64,000 nt of DNA from Herminiimonas fonticola. Its GTDB lineage: Bacteria; Pseudomonadota; Gammaproteobacteria; Burkholderiales; Burkholderiaceae_D. This document shows, one piece after another, positions 16,797-23,942 of this stretch. Position 1 is the first letter of the stretch. Each line of letters starts with the position of its first letter. Below the pieces are notes generated by a model. That model ran no database searches. It was not told where the DNA came from and was given only the letters and a program-made list of their open reading frames with translations. The stretch is from NCBI RefSeq assembly GCF_003293745.1, contig NZ_PTLZ01000002.1, forward strand, positions 248,001-312,000, written 5' to 3'. A program made the translations under genes and the position numbers.

Positions 16797-17342
16797 ATGC
16801 TTCGATCTGACACGCTTTTTGGCAAGCGAGAATCCAATACGCCAAATCCTTCATTGAACACAGGCAGTTCCCCTGCGTTGTCAACTACATCGAGTGCCGG
16901 TTTCCATAGCAAGCCAGCGTCTTCTACAACAAGCAATTTCAACAGCCCATCTTCCAGCCAGACATCAGCGCCTAGTACCAATGAAGTCGGTAGCAAGTTG
17001 ATCGTCGGGCCTAACATCAAACTCAAAGGCGTAGAAATCACCGATTGCGATACCTTGGTAGTCGAAGGTTTTGTTGAGGCAACGATGGATTCGCGCGTGA
17101 TTCAAATTTCCAAAGACGGATCCTTCAAGGGATCGGCCGGCATTGATATCGCAGAAATTCACGGCACCTTTGATGGCGAACTGACAGTGCGCCAGAAGCT
17201 GGTGATTTACGCATCGGGCAAAGTATCAGGCAAGATTCGCTACGGCAACGTGGTAATCGAAGAGGGCGGTCAATTGATGGGCGATGTGCAGGTTGGTGCT
17301 GCAACACCGCCCAAAGGATTGTCCGTCGCGAAAAGTGTTTGA
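16797..17342 (+). CDS. bactofilin (polymer-forming cytoskeletal protein)
   Basis: 181 residues from the ATG at 16797, chosen because CAGGAGATTTC precedes it. Residues 1-60 are a low-complexity Ser/Thr/Asn/Pro tail. The core from about residue 65 (LIVGPNIKLKGVEITDCDTL) to about 170 is the DUF583 right-handed beta-helix with short Gly-rich rungs (ASGKVSGKIRYGNVVIEEGG). Bactofilins self-assemble into filaments that scaffold cell-wall enzymes or polar structures. The long disordered N-terminal tail may bind membrane or partners. It stands alone, without an obvious M23 peptidase neighbour. Confidence 0.9.
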   Translation: MLRSDTLFGKRESNTPNPSLNTGSSPALSTTSSAGFHSKPASSTTSNFNSPSSSQTSAPSTNEVGSKLIVGPNIKLKGVEITDCDTLVVEGFVEATMDSRVIQISKDGSFKGSAGIDIAEIHGTFDGELTVRQKLVIYASGKVSGKIRYGNVVIEEGGQLMGDVQVGAATPPKGLSVAKSV

Positions 17343-17441
17343 TTAAGTAATTATTCAAACCTGGTTTTGTCTTGTTGCCCGCACCGGTTTTCTGGCGCGG
17401 GCAATTGCTGTTGTTGGTTTTGCTGATGTAGTTGTTCTACT

Positions 17442-17457
17442 GTCGAAGATATTCGAC
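17442..17457. promoter_or_regulatory. inverted repeat upstream of purU
   Basis: GTCGAA-GATA-TTCGAC, 110 bases before purU. A second repeat, TTGCCCGC...GCGGGCAA, lies at about 17374-17404 just after the bactofilin gene. Neither has a T-run; roles unknown. Confidence 0.25.
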
Positions 17458-17566
17458 GGTGGTCATAGGTTGCCGTGTCATTTTGTCTGTATTCGCAAGC
17501 CGTGCGACAATACGCCACGGCCTCGCTTGACGATCAAGCGCTTTTATTGCCCTACAGACCACTACT

Positions 17567-18433
17567 ATGCATCCGCAATACATCCTTAATCTGTCTTGCC
17601 TCGATCAGCGCGGTATTGTGCAACGTGTATCAGGTTTTCTGGCCGAACATGGCTGCAACATCATCGATTCCGCGCAGTTCGGCGATCAGCAATCCAAACT
17701 CTTTTTCATGCGCGTGCATTTTTCGGCGGAAGACAAGGCGTTGACTGAAGAAGTATTGCGCACGACATTTGCAGCACTGGCCGACACGATGCAAATGAAT
17801 TGGCAATTGCATGACGCGCTTAAAAAACCACGCGTGCTGCTGATGGTTTCCAAGATCGGCCATTGCCTCAACGATTTGCTGTTCCGTTACAAAAGCGGTT
17901 TGCTGCCGGTAGAGATTCCAGCGATCGTGTCTAACCACACTGATTTCTATCAGTTGGCTGCCAGCTACAACATCCCATTCCATCACCTGCCTTTGGCAAC
18001 CGGCGCGCCGGAAGCTGCAAAGCGCGCGCAGGAAGAACGGATTCTGGAAATTGTGAAGACTGCCGATATCGATCTGATCGTGCTCGCGCGTTACATGCAG
18101 ATTCTGTCACCGGAAATGTGTATCGCACTCGAAGGTCGTGCAATCAATATCCATCATTCATTCCTGCCTAGTTTCAAAGGTGCCAAGCCCTACTACCAGG
18201 CGCATGATCGTGGCGTGAAGTTGATAGGTGCGACTGCGCACTTCGTTACAGGTCATTTGGACGAAGGTCCGATCATTGAGCAGGATGTTGCGCGTGTCGA
18301 TCATGCGATGGACCCTGCGACCTTGACGGCGATTGGTCGCGATGTGGAGTGTGTGGTGCTGGCGCGGGCGGTTAAGTATTTTGTTGAACATCGGATTTTG
18401 CTTAATGGGTATAAGACGGTGGTGTTCAAATAG
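17567..18433 (+). CDS. purU: formyltetrahydrofolate deformylase
   Basis: 288 residues. An N-terminal ACT domain (residues 1-80, YILNLSCLDQRGIVQRVSGF) precedes a formyltransferase-fold catalytic domain with NIHHSFLPSFKGAKPY and GATAHFVTGHLDEGPIIEQD. These carry the catalytic His and Asp. The enzyme hydrolyses 10-formyl-THF to THF and formate, balancing the one-carbon pool. It is a single-gene unit with its own terminator. Intact. Confidence 0.96.
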   Translation: MHPQYILNLSCLDQRGIVQRVSGFLAEHGCNIIDSAQFGDQQSKLFFMRVHFSAEDKALTEEVLRTTFAALADTMQMNWQLHDALKKPRVLLMVSKIGHCLNDLLFRYKSGLLPVEIPAIVSNHTDFYQLAASYNIPFHHLPLATGAPEAAKRAQEERILEIVKTADIDLIVLARYMQILSPEMCIALEGRAINIHHSFLPSFKGAKPYYQAHDRGVKLIGATAHFVTGHLDEGPIIEQDVARVDHAMDPATLTAIGRDVECVVLARAVKYFVEHRILLNGYKTVVFK

Positions 18434-18454
18434 GTTTTTGTTCGCTGTTTTTTT

Positions 18455-18490
18455 AAAATGCCGCTCTGGGTTTATTGAGCGGCATTTTTG
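18455..18490 (+). terminator. purU terminator
   Basis: AAAATGCCGCTC and GAGCGGCATTTTT form a long stem with a T-run. Confidence 0.85.
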
Positions 18491-18537
18491 TTTTATTAGT
18501 CTTGAACTTGTTAATACGGTTCTTTCTCCGTTGTTGA

Positions 18538-18736
18538 CTTGCCGGGGGTAGCCCGGCGGCTACTCACTTTTCTTGCTTCGCCAAGAAAAGTAAGCAAAAG
18601 AAGGCGACCGCACAGCCGCTGCCCTTCGGGTTCCCGTTTGTGCACATCAAAAAATGGGAAGCGAACGAAACTCGCTGCGCTCAGACAGCGTTCACTTCTT
18701 TATCCATTTTCTGCTCCGCACAAACGGCAGCGTCAC
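18538..18736 (+). repeat. dispersed hairpin-rich repeat, left copy
   Basis: About 200 bases. It starts with stem-loop GCCGGG-GGTAG-CCCGGC (18541-18557), then a 10-bp stem-loop ACTTTTCTTG-CTTCGC-CAAGAAAAGT (18566-18591). An AAAGAAGGCGACCGC motif, further short stems and a TCTTTATCC...GCGTCAC end follow. An inverted relative lies at 18852-19057. One frame encodes MPGVARRLLTFLASPRK-like basic peptide, matched in the other copy. The peptide is probably a by-product of the repeat rather than a protein. Confidence 0.7.
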
Positions 18737-18851
18737 AGCGGTTGAACTTCAACGGCAGTTCAACCGCAACTTCCCAAACCAATTCAAGAGCAACCGTAGT
18801 CGTCACTTAAATAAGCGACGTTGTAGAAGTTGCCGTTGACGTTAATCGCAT

Positions 18852-19057
18852 GTGACGTTGCCAAGGCAAGCGGTCGTCAGGCGGATAAAGAGCGCAAACC
18901 TGTTTGAGCCGAAGGCGAGTTTGTTTGTGCTCCCGACTGATGGTCGTTTGACTTGGGTACCCGCGCAGCGGGCAACGGCTTCTGCGTCGCCTTTCTTTGC
19001 TTTCTTTCTTTGGCGAAGCAAAGAAAGAAGGTGGCTGCCGGGCCACCCCCGGCAACT
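18852..19057 (-). repeat. dispersed hairpin-rich repeat, right copy (inverted)
   Basis: Minus-strand relative of the 18538 element with the same parts in the same order. These are GCCGGG-GGTGG-CCCGGC (19038-19054), a CTTTCTTT...AAAGAAAG stem around the same CTTCGCC loop, AAAGGCGACGC, CTCTTTATCC and an AACGTCAC end. Its frame also starts MPGVAR and continues with SFFASPKKESKERRRR. The two copies face each other across about 115 bases. Confidence 0.7.
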
Positions 19058-19116
19058 GACTCTCATTGAAGAAAGAACAGCTTCAACATCACAGATATTA
19101 ATTTTTTTCGAGACGA

Positions 19117-19142
19117 AAAAAAGACGCGTCAAGCGCGTCTTT
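19117..19142 (-). terminator. terminator of the darP-mog-esterase unit
   Basis: On the minus strand, AAAGACGCG-CTTGA-CGCGTCTTTTTTT. It lies 27 bases beyond the esterase stop. Confidence 0.85.
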
Positions 19143-19168
19143 CATAATCATAAATCACAGAAAAAATC

Positions 19169-19831
19169 TCAAGCCAATACGCGTTTCAGGAAATTGCTGA
19201 TGTCATCAATTTCTTCCATGCATACCGAATGCGGCATGTCGTATTCATGCCACTCAACGTTGTAACCATGCTTCTGCAGCAAGGCCAGCGTCTGCTGCGC
19301 ACGTGTAATAGGAATTACCTGATCACCGCGACCGTGACCGTAGTAGATCGGAATGTTCTTGTTGGCTTCGCTGCGTTCGGCTTCGAACGAATCTTCCAGC
19401 GGCAGATAGCCTGACAGGCACAACAGGCCACCAAGTTTTTCCGGGTAGCGCAAACCGGTCTGGAGAGTCATCGCGCAACCTTGCGAAAAACCGCCGATCA
19501 AAATTTTGTCGGTGGCGATGCCACGTTCTTTTTCGCGCTCTATCAATGCACGGATATCAACTTCAGAATTGCGTACGCTTCTTTCATCGTCGTCCCGGCC
19601 AAATTCGCTCGATGAAATATCAAACCATGCGGGCATCATGCGGCCGCCATTGATCGTGACCTCCATCATGGGTGCATGCGGGAAGACGAAGCGGATGGCA
19701 GGGCAGCCTTCCAGATCGAGTTCCTTGACGATAGGCACGAAGTCATTGCCATCGGCACCGAGGCCATGCATCCAGATGACGGCGACGGTAGGGTTGGGAG
19801 CGGTAACGAGTTCGACGGTTTTCAGAGTCAT
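19169..19831 (-). CDS. carboxylesterase/phospholipase (alpha/beta hydrolase)
   Basis: A 220-residue single-domain esterase of the YpfH/acyl-protein-thioesterase-like group. It has oxyanion motif WMHGLGADGNDF near residue 22, nucleophile elbow GGFSQGCAM (Ser near residue 117), Asp in GRGDQVIP and His in DMPHSVCMEE. It hydrolyses short-chain esters; the natural substrate is unknown. It is the last gene of the darP-mog-esterase unit, 38 bases after mog. Confidence 0.93.
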   Translation of the reverse strand: MTLKTVELVTAPNPTVAVIWMHGLGADGNDFVPIVKELDLEGCPAIRFVFPHAPMMEVTINGGRMMPAWFDISSSEFGRDDDERSVRNSEVDIRALIEREKERGIATDKILIGGFSQGCAMTLQTGLRYPEKLGGLLCLSGYLPLEDSFEAERSEANKNIPIYYGHGRGDQVIPITRAQQTLALLQKHGYNVEWHEYDMPHSVCMEEIDDISNFLKRVLA

Positions 19832-19869
19832 GATGAGATGTGAAATGACGGGAGGATAGATTTGCTAAA

Positions 19870-20496
19870 TTATTTTGCTGGACGGATGGCGTGCTTGGGA
19901 CGCCAGGCCTTGCAGATGGCTTCGTTGGTCTCGACATAAGGGCCACCCATCAGGTCTATGCAGTAAGGCACTGCAGCAAAGATGCCGCCGACGAGTTGCT
20001 TGCCGTCCGCATCTTTCAAGCCTTCCAGGGTTTCCTTGATGGATTTTGGCTGGCCGGGCAGGTTCATGATCAGTGCTGCGTGATCTGCGGTCTCGCGTAT
20101 GACGCTGACCTGACGCGACAGGATCGCGGTCGGTACGAAATGCAGGCTGATCTGGCGCATCTGTTCGCCGAAGCCTGGCATCTCTTTGGTGGCGACCGCC
20201 ATGGTGGCTTCCGGTGTCACATCGCGACGGGCCGGACCAGTGCCGCCAGTGGTAATAACCAAGTCGCAACGTTCCACATCGACTAGTTCTATCAGGGCTT
20301 GTTCAATCGCAGCTTGTTCATCCGGGATCAGCCTGGTTTCTATTTGCCATGCACTGCTGAGTGCGGCAGTAAACCATGCTTGCAAGGCTGGGATGCCTTG
20401 ATCTTCATAGACGCCGCTGGAGGCACGGTCGGAAATCGATACCAGACCGATCTTCAATTCATCAGGATTGGTCTTCTTCGACATCGTCTTCGTCAT
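19870..20496 (-). CDS. mog: molybdopterin adenylyltransferase
   Basis: 208 residues, MogA/MoaB fold. It has KIGLVSISDRASSGVYEDQG, TTGGTGPARRDVTPEA (the molybdopterin-binding TGGTG loop) and LPGQPKSIKETLEG. It activates molybdopterin by adenylation for molybdenum insertion. The predicted start overlaps the end of darP by 35 bases. An ATG four codons downstream (20484) would shorten the overlap to 23 bases. Either way the two genes are translationally linked. Confidence 0.93.
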   Translation of the reverse strand: MTKTMSKKTNPDELKIGLVSISDRASSGVYEDQGIPALQAWFTAALSSAWQIETRLIPDEQAAIEQALIELVDVERCDLVITTGGTGPARRDVTPEATMAVATKEMPGFGEQMRQISLHFVPTAILSRQVSVIRETADHAALIMNLPGQPKSIKETLEGLKDADGKQLVGGIFAAVPYCIDLMGGPYVETNEAICKAWRPKHAIRPAK

Positions 20497-21052
20497 CCGT
20501 TGGTTGTGCAGCAGGCGCTTGCAGCGATTTCAGAATCTGGAACAGTTCGCGGTAAGCCTTCGGCGGCTTGTTCTCTGCCTGCTCCTTGCGTGCGTTGCGG
20601 ATCAAGGTGCGCAAATGCTGTGCTTCCAGTTGCGGATTCTGTTCCAGCAAAACGGTCAAGGCTTTGTCGTCGGCCAGCAGCTTGTCACGCTTGCGTTCGA
20701 TCGCGTGCAGTGCCGCTGTTTCTGACTTGGATGCGCCTCTCCAGCTGTCGAGCATTTTCTGGATGGCAGCGATTTCGTGTTCTTCCAGCGAGCGCATTTT
20801 CTTGCCGACGTATTGCACTTGGCGACGGCGGCCTTCGTGATCCTTGATCAGTTGGCATTCAAGGATGGCATCGCGCACGTCTTCCGGCATAGGGACGCGT
20901 TTGACGCGATCGCGTGGTTCGGCAATCAGTTCTTCGCCCAACTTTTGCAGGGCCGTCATCTGGCGTTTGAGTTCGGATTTGGACGGGCGCTCGTATTCCT
21001 GTTCGAATTCGGTGGACTGGAAGCCGCAGGAGCCTCGGTTGGGATTTGGCAT
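20462..21052 (-). CDS. darP: ribosome-associated protein DarP/YjgA (DUF615)
   Basis: A 196-residue, highly charged, helical protein. The block RPSKSELKRQMTALQKLGEE, then MPEDVRDAILECQLIKDHEGRRRQ identifies DUF615/YjgA, a factor that promotes late 50S subunit assembly. The C-terminal tail is acidic (DDEDDVEEDQS). It is divergent from pmbA across 83 bases, a neighbourhood also seen in E. coli. Confidence 0.93.
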   Translation of the reverse strand: MPNPNRGSCGFQSTEFEQEYERPSKSELKRQMTALQKLGEELIAEPRDRVKRVPMPEDVRDAILECQLIKDHEGRRRQVQYVGKKMRSLEEHEIAAIQKMLDSWRGASKSETAALHAIERKRDKLLADDKALTVLLEQNPQLEAQHLRTLIRNARKEQAENKPPKAYRELFQILKSLQAPAAQPTDDEDDVEEDQS

Positions 21053-21135
21053 GATCTGAAGTAAGGCGCGTAGCCATTCTGTAAACGACTGCTATCATAA
21101 CTGTTTTATACGCATTCCCGAAGAAAACGACCCTC

Positions 21136-22500
21136 ATGAGCGATACAGTGTTTATACATAGTCAAGATCAATTAAAGCAACTTGCACAGGATGTTTTACG
21201 TTACGCCAAGGAAAAAGGCGCGTCCGGCGCGGCCGTAGAGATCAGTGAAGGAAGTGGTTTGTCGGTTTCGGTGCGCAAGGGCGGCGTGGAAACGATAGAG
21301 CAAAACAAAGACAAGGGCATGGGCGTCACCGTGTATCTGGGCGAAGAGCGCCATATCCGTCGCGGTAATGCGAGTACCTCCGATTTTTCGCAGCAGGCGT
21401 TGAAAGACACGGTCGAAGCGGCTTACAACATTGCCCGTTTTACGGCAGAAGATGATTGCGCCGGTTTGCCGGATGACGATTTGCTGGAACGCAATCCGCA
21501 GGATTTGAAGCTTTGCTATCCGTGGTTGATTTCAACTGAAGAAGCGGTCGAACTGGCGAAGCTCGGTGAAGCGGCAGCTTTCGCAGTCGACAAGCGTATT
21601 ACCAATAGCGAAGGTGCGAGCGTCTACGCACAGCAATCGCATTTTGTTTCTGCCAATTCGCGCGGCTTCATAGGTGGTTACCCCTATTCACGCCACACGA
21701 TTTCGGTCGCTCCGATTGCCGGCAAAGGCAGCAATATGCAGCGTGATGATTGGTACACATCGATGCGCGATCCGAAAAAACTGGCAGCACCTGAAGCGGT
21801 GGGCCGTTACGCAGCGCAACGCGCATTGGCGCGCCTGAATGCGCGCAAGATCGACACCCGCACATGTCCGGTGCTGTTTGAGGCTCCGTTGGCAGCCGGT
21901 TTGCTGGGTGCTTTCGTGCAGGCGGTTTCCGGCGGCGCGCTGTATCGTAAATCGACCTTCCTGCTGGATTCGCTCGGCAAGTCTGCGTTTGCATCGCACG
22001 TGCAAATTACGGAAGACCCGCATGTGATCGGCGCGGTCGGTTCGTCGCCTTTCGATGAAGAGGGTGTCAAAACCAGCCATCGTGACGTGGTCAAGGATGG
22101 GGTCGTGCAAGGCTACTTCCTGTCTACATATTCCGCGCGCAAACTCGGCATGCAGACCACGGGCAATGCTGGCGGTTCGCATAATTTGTGCATGACATCT
22201 TCATTAACCGTGCCTACCGATGATTTCAAGGCGATGCTGAAAAAACTCGATACCGGTTTGCTGGTGACCGAGTTGATGGGCCAGGGCGTGAATTATGTGA
22301 CCGGCGATTATTCGCGCGGCGCTTCCGGCTTCTGGGTCGAGAAGGGCATTATTCAATATCCGGTGGAGGAAATCACGATCGCCGGCAACATGAAAGATAT
22401 CTTCATGCAGGTGGTCGCAATTGGTGCAGATACGCTCGTGCGCGGGACCAAACAAACCGGTTCTGTGCTGATTGAAAATATGGTGGTTGCTGGTGGTTAA
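21136..22500 (+). CDS. pmbA: metalloprotease subunit TldE/PmbA
   Basis: A 454-residue PmbA/TldE protein. It has SGLSVSVRKGGVETIEQNKD near residue 40, GNAGGSHNL and a C-terminal TGDYSRGASGFWVEKGIIQY. With TldD it forms a heteromeric protease acting on unfolded peptides and peptide toxins or antitoxins such as CcdA. TldD carries the zinc site and is not in this window. Single gene, divergent from darP. Confidence 0.95.
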   Translation: MSDTVFIHSQDQLKQLAQDVLRYAKEKGASGAAVEISEGSGLSVSVRKGGVETIEQNKDKGMGVTVYLGEERHIRRGNASTSDFSQQALKDTVEAAYNIARFTAEDDCAGLPDDDLLERNPQDLKLCYPWLISTEEAVELAKLGEAAAFAVDKRITNSEGASVYAQQSHFVSANSRGFIGGYPYSRHTISVAPIAGKGSNMQRDDWYTSMRDPKKLAAPEAVGRYAAQRALARLNARKIDTRTCPVLFEAPLAAGLLGAFVQAVSGGALYRKSTFLLDSLGKSAFASHVQITEDPHVIGAVGSSPFDEEGVKTSHRDVVKDGVVQGYFLSTYSARKLGMQTTGNAGGSHNLCMTSSLTVPTDDFKAMLKKLDTGLLVTELMGQGVNYVTGDYSRGASGFWVEKGIIQYPVEEITIAGNMKDIFMQVVAIGADTLVRGTKQTGSVLIENMVVAGG

Positions 22501-22678
22501 TAAGGCGTTTTCGTAGTATGGTTATGCCAGTTGTTTTATAGCGGAAGGCTGCAAATTTTTACTACTTTGCAGGGCTTACGCCACACTTACAACTCAGTTT
22601 TTTATTGCGCATATTCGTTAACATTTTTTCGCGAAGATGCTTGATAGAAGTCTTGTCCTTAACCAATCAGGAGACAAA

Positions 22679-23758
22679 ATGGAACGTCGTTCATTCCTTA
22701 AAAAAGCAGCAGTTGGCGCATCGGCCGGCGCGGTTGCTGTGCCATCTTTTGCCCAAGCCAATCCAACGATTAACTGGCGTTTGGCATCCAGTTTCCCTAA
22801 ATCGCTAGACACGATTTATGGCGCAGCGGATGTGTTTACCAAACGTGTTACGCAACTGACTGACGGCAAGTTCAATATCCGTCCTTTCGCAGGTGGCGAG
22901 ATTGTTCCTGCATTGCAAGTGATGGATGCTGTGCAAGCCGGTACCGTTGAAATCGGTCACTCAGCTTCTTACTATTACTTCGGTAAAGATCCTACATTCG
23001 CATTTGATGCGGTAGTCCCTTTCGGCCTGACTTCGCGTCAGCAAACCGCTTGGTTCGATCAAGGCGGCGGTCGTGAACTGACCCGCGATTTCTTCAAGGA
23101 TTATGGCATCGTCAACTTCCTGGGTGGTAACACCGGTACCCAGATGGGCGGCTGGTTCCGTAAAGAGATCAAGGAAGTCAAAGATCTGCAAGGCTTGAAA
23201 ATGCGTATCGGCGGTTTCGCCGGCCGCGTCATGCAACGCCTCGGTCTGGTACCGCAACAGATCGCTGGTGGTGATATCTATCCTGCGCTGGAAAAAGGCA
23301 CGATCGATGCAGCAGAATGGATCGGACCTTATGACGATGAAAAACTCGGCTTCAACAAGGTTGCGCCTTTCTACTACACACCAGGCTGGTGGGAACCAAG
23401 CTTGCAGCTGTCGTTCTATATCGGCACCAAGGAATGGGAAAAACTGCCTAAGCAATATCAGGCTGCGGTAGAAGCCGCTTCCTACGAAGCGCACGTTGTG
23501 ATGCAAGCGCAATACGATGCTCGCAATCCTGCCGCCCTGGCGCGTTTGTTGAAAAATGGCGTCAAGCTGCGTCAGTTCTCCAAGCCGATCATGGAAGCCT
23601 GCTACAAGGCAGCTGTGGAAACGATGGATGAAGAAGCAGCGAAGAATGCCAAGTTCAAGAAGATCTACGAACCGTGGAAGCGTTTCCGTCAGGATCAGAA
23701 CCAATGGGCTTCGGTGGCAGAAGCGCCGATCCAGAACTTCATGATCGGTCGCAAGTAA
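22679..23758 (+). CDS. TRAP transporter solute-binding protein (TakP/lactate-like)
   Basis: 359 residues from the ATG at 22679, preceded by CAGGAGACAAA; upstream in-frame starts lack a ribosome-binding site. The N-terminus MERRSFLKKAAVGASAG is a Tat-type signal ending at FAQA. The mature protein has the DctP fold with LQGLKMRIGGFAGRV, AGGDIYPALEKGTIDAAEWI and GPYDDEKLGFNKVAPFYYTP. These resemble 2-oxoacid/lactate-binding TRAP proteins (TakP). It delivers a carboxylate to the DctQM permease encoded convergently just downstream. Confidence 0.92.
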   Translation: MERRSFLKKAAVGASAGAVAVPSFAQANPTINWRLASSFPKSLDTIYGAADVFTKRVTQLTDGKFNIRPFAGGEIVPALQVMDAVQAGTVEIGHSASYYYFGKDPTFAFDAVVPFGLTSRQQTAWFDQGGGRELTRDFFKDYGIVNFLGGNTGTQMGGWFRKEIKEVKDLQGLKMRIGGFAGRVMQRLGLVPQQIAGGDIYPALEKGTIDAAEWIGPYDDEKLGFNKVAPFYYTPGWWEPSLQLSFYIGTKEWEKLPKQYQAAVEAASYEAHVVMQAQYDARNPAALARLLKNGVKLRQFSKPIMEACYKAAVETMDEEAAKNAKFKKIYEPWKRFRQDQNQWASVAEAPIQNFMIGRK

Positions 23759-23790
23759 GCGTTTCTGCAGTACTAAAACGCAAGCTTCTA

Positions 23791-23825
23791 AAAACCCGCG
23801 GTGCATATGCGCCGCGGGTTTTTTT
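23791..23825 (+). terminator. terminator of the TRAP binding-protein gene
   Basis: AACCCGCGG...CCGCGGGTT with a T-run. The loop contains GCATATGC, itself a palindrome. Confidence 0.88.
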
Positions 23826-23890
23826 ACAGCTGTTGGTTTTGCATCTGCGATAAGAGTAAAAATGGAGTGCAACCGCTATATGCGTCAGGC

Positions 23891-23924
23891 AAAAAAAATC
23901 CCGCAGAGCGCATCATGCGGGATT
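23891..23924 (-). terminator. terminator of the dctQM operon
   Basis: On the minus strand, AATCCCGCA-N10-TGCGGGATT then eight Ts, 18 bases beyond the dctM stop. Confidence 0.85.
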
Positions 23925-23942
23925 GTCAGGAGCAATAATTAC

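Noticed and set aside
18538-19057. Repeat pair as an insertion sequence or transposon
   Set aside because: No transposase frame lies between the copies, and the arms are diverged rather than near-identical, so a simple mobile element with terminal repeats does not fit.
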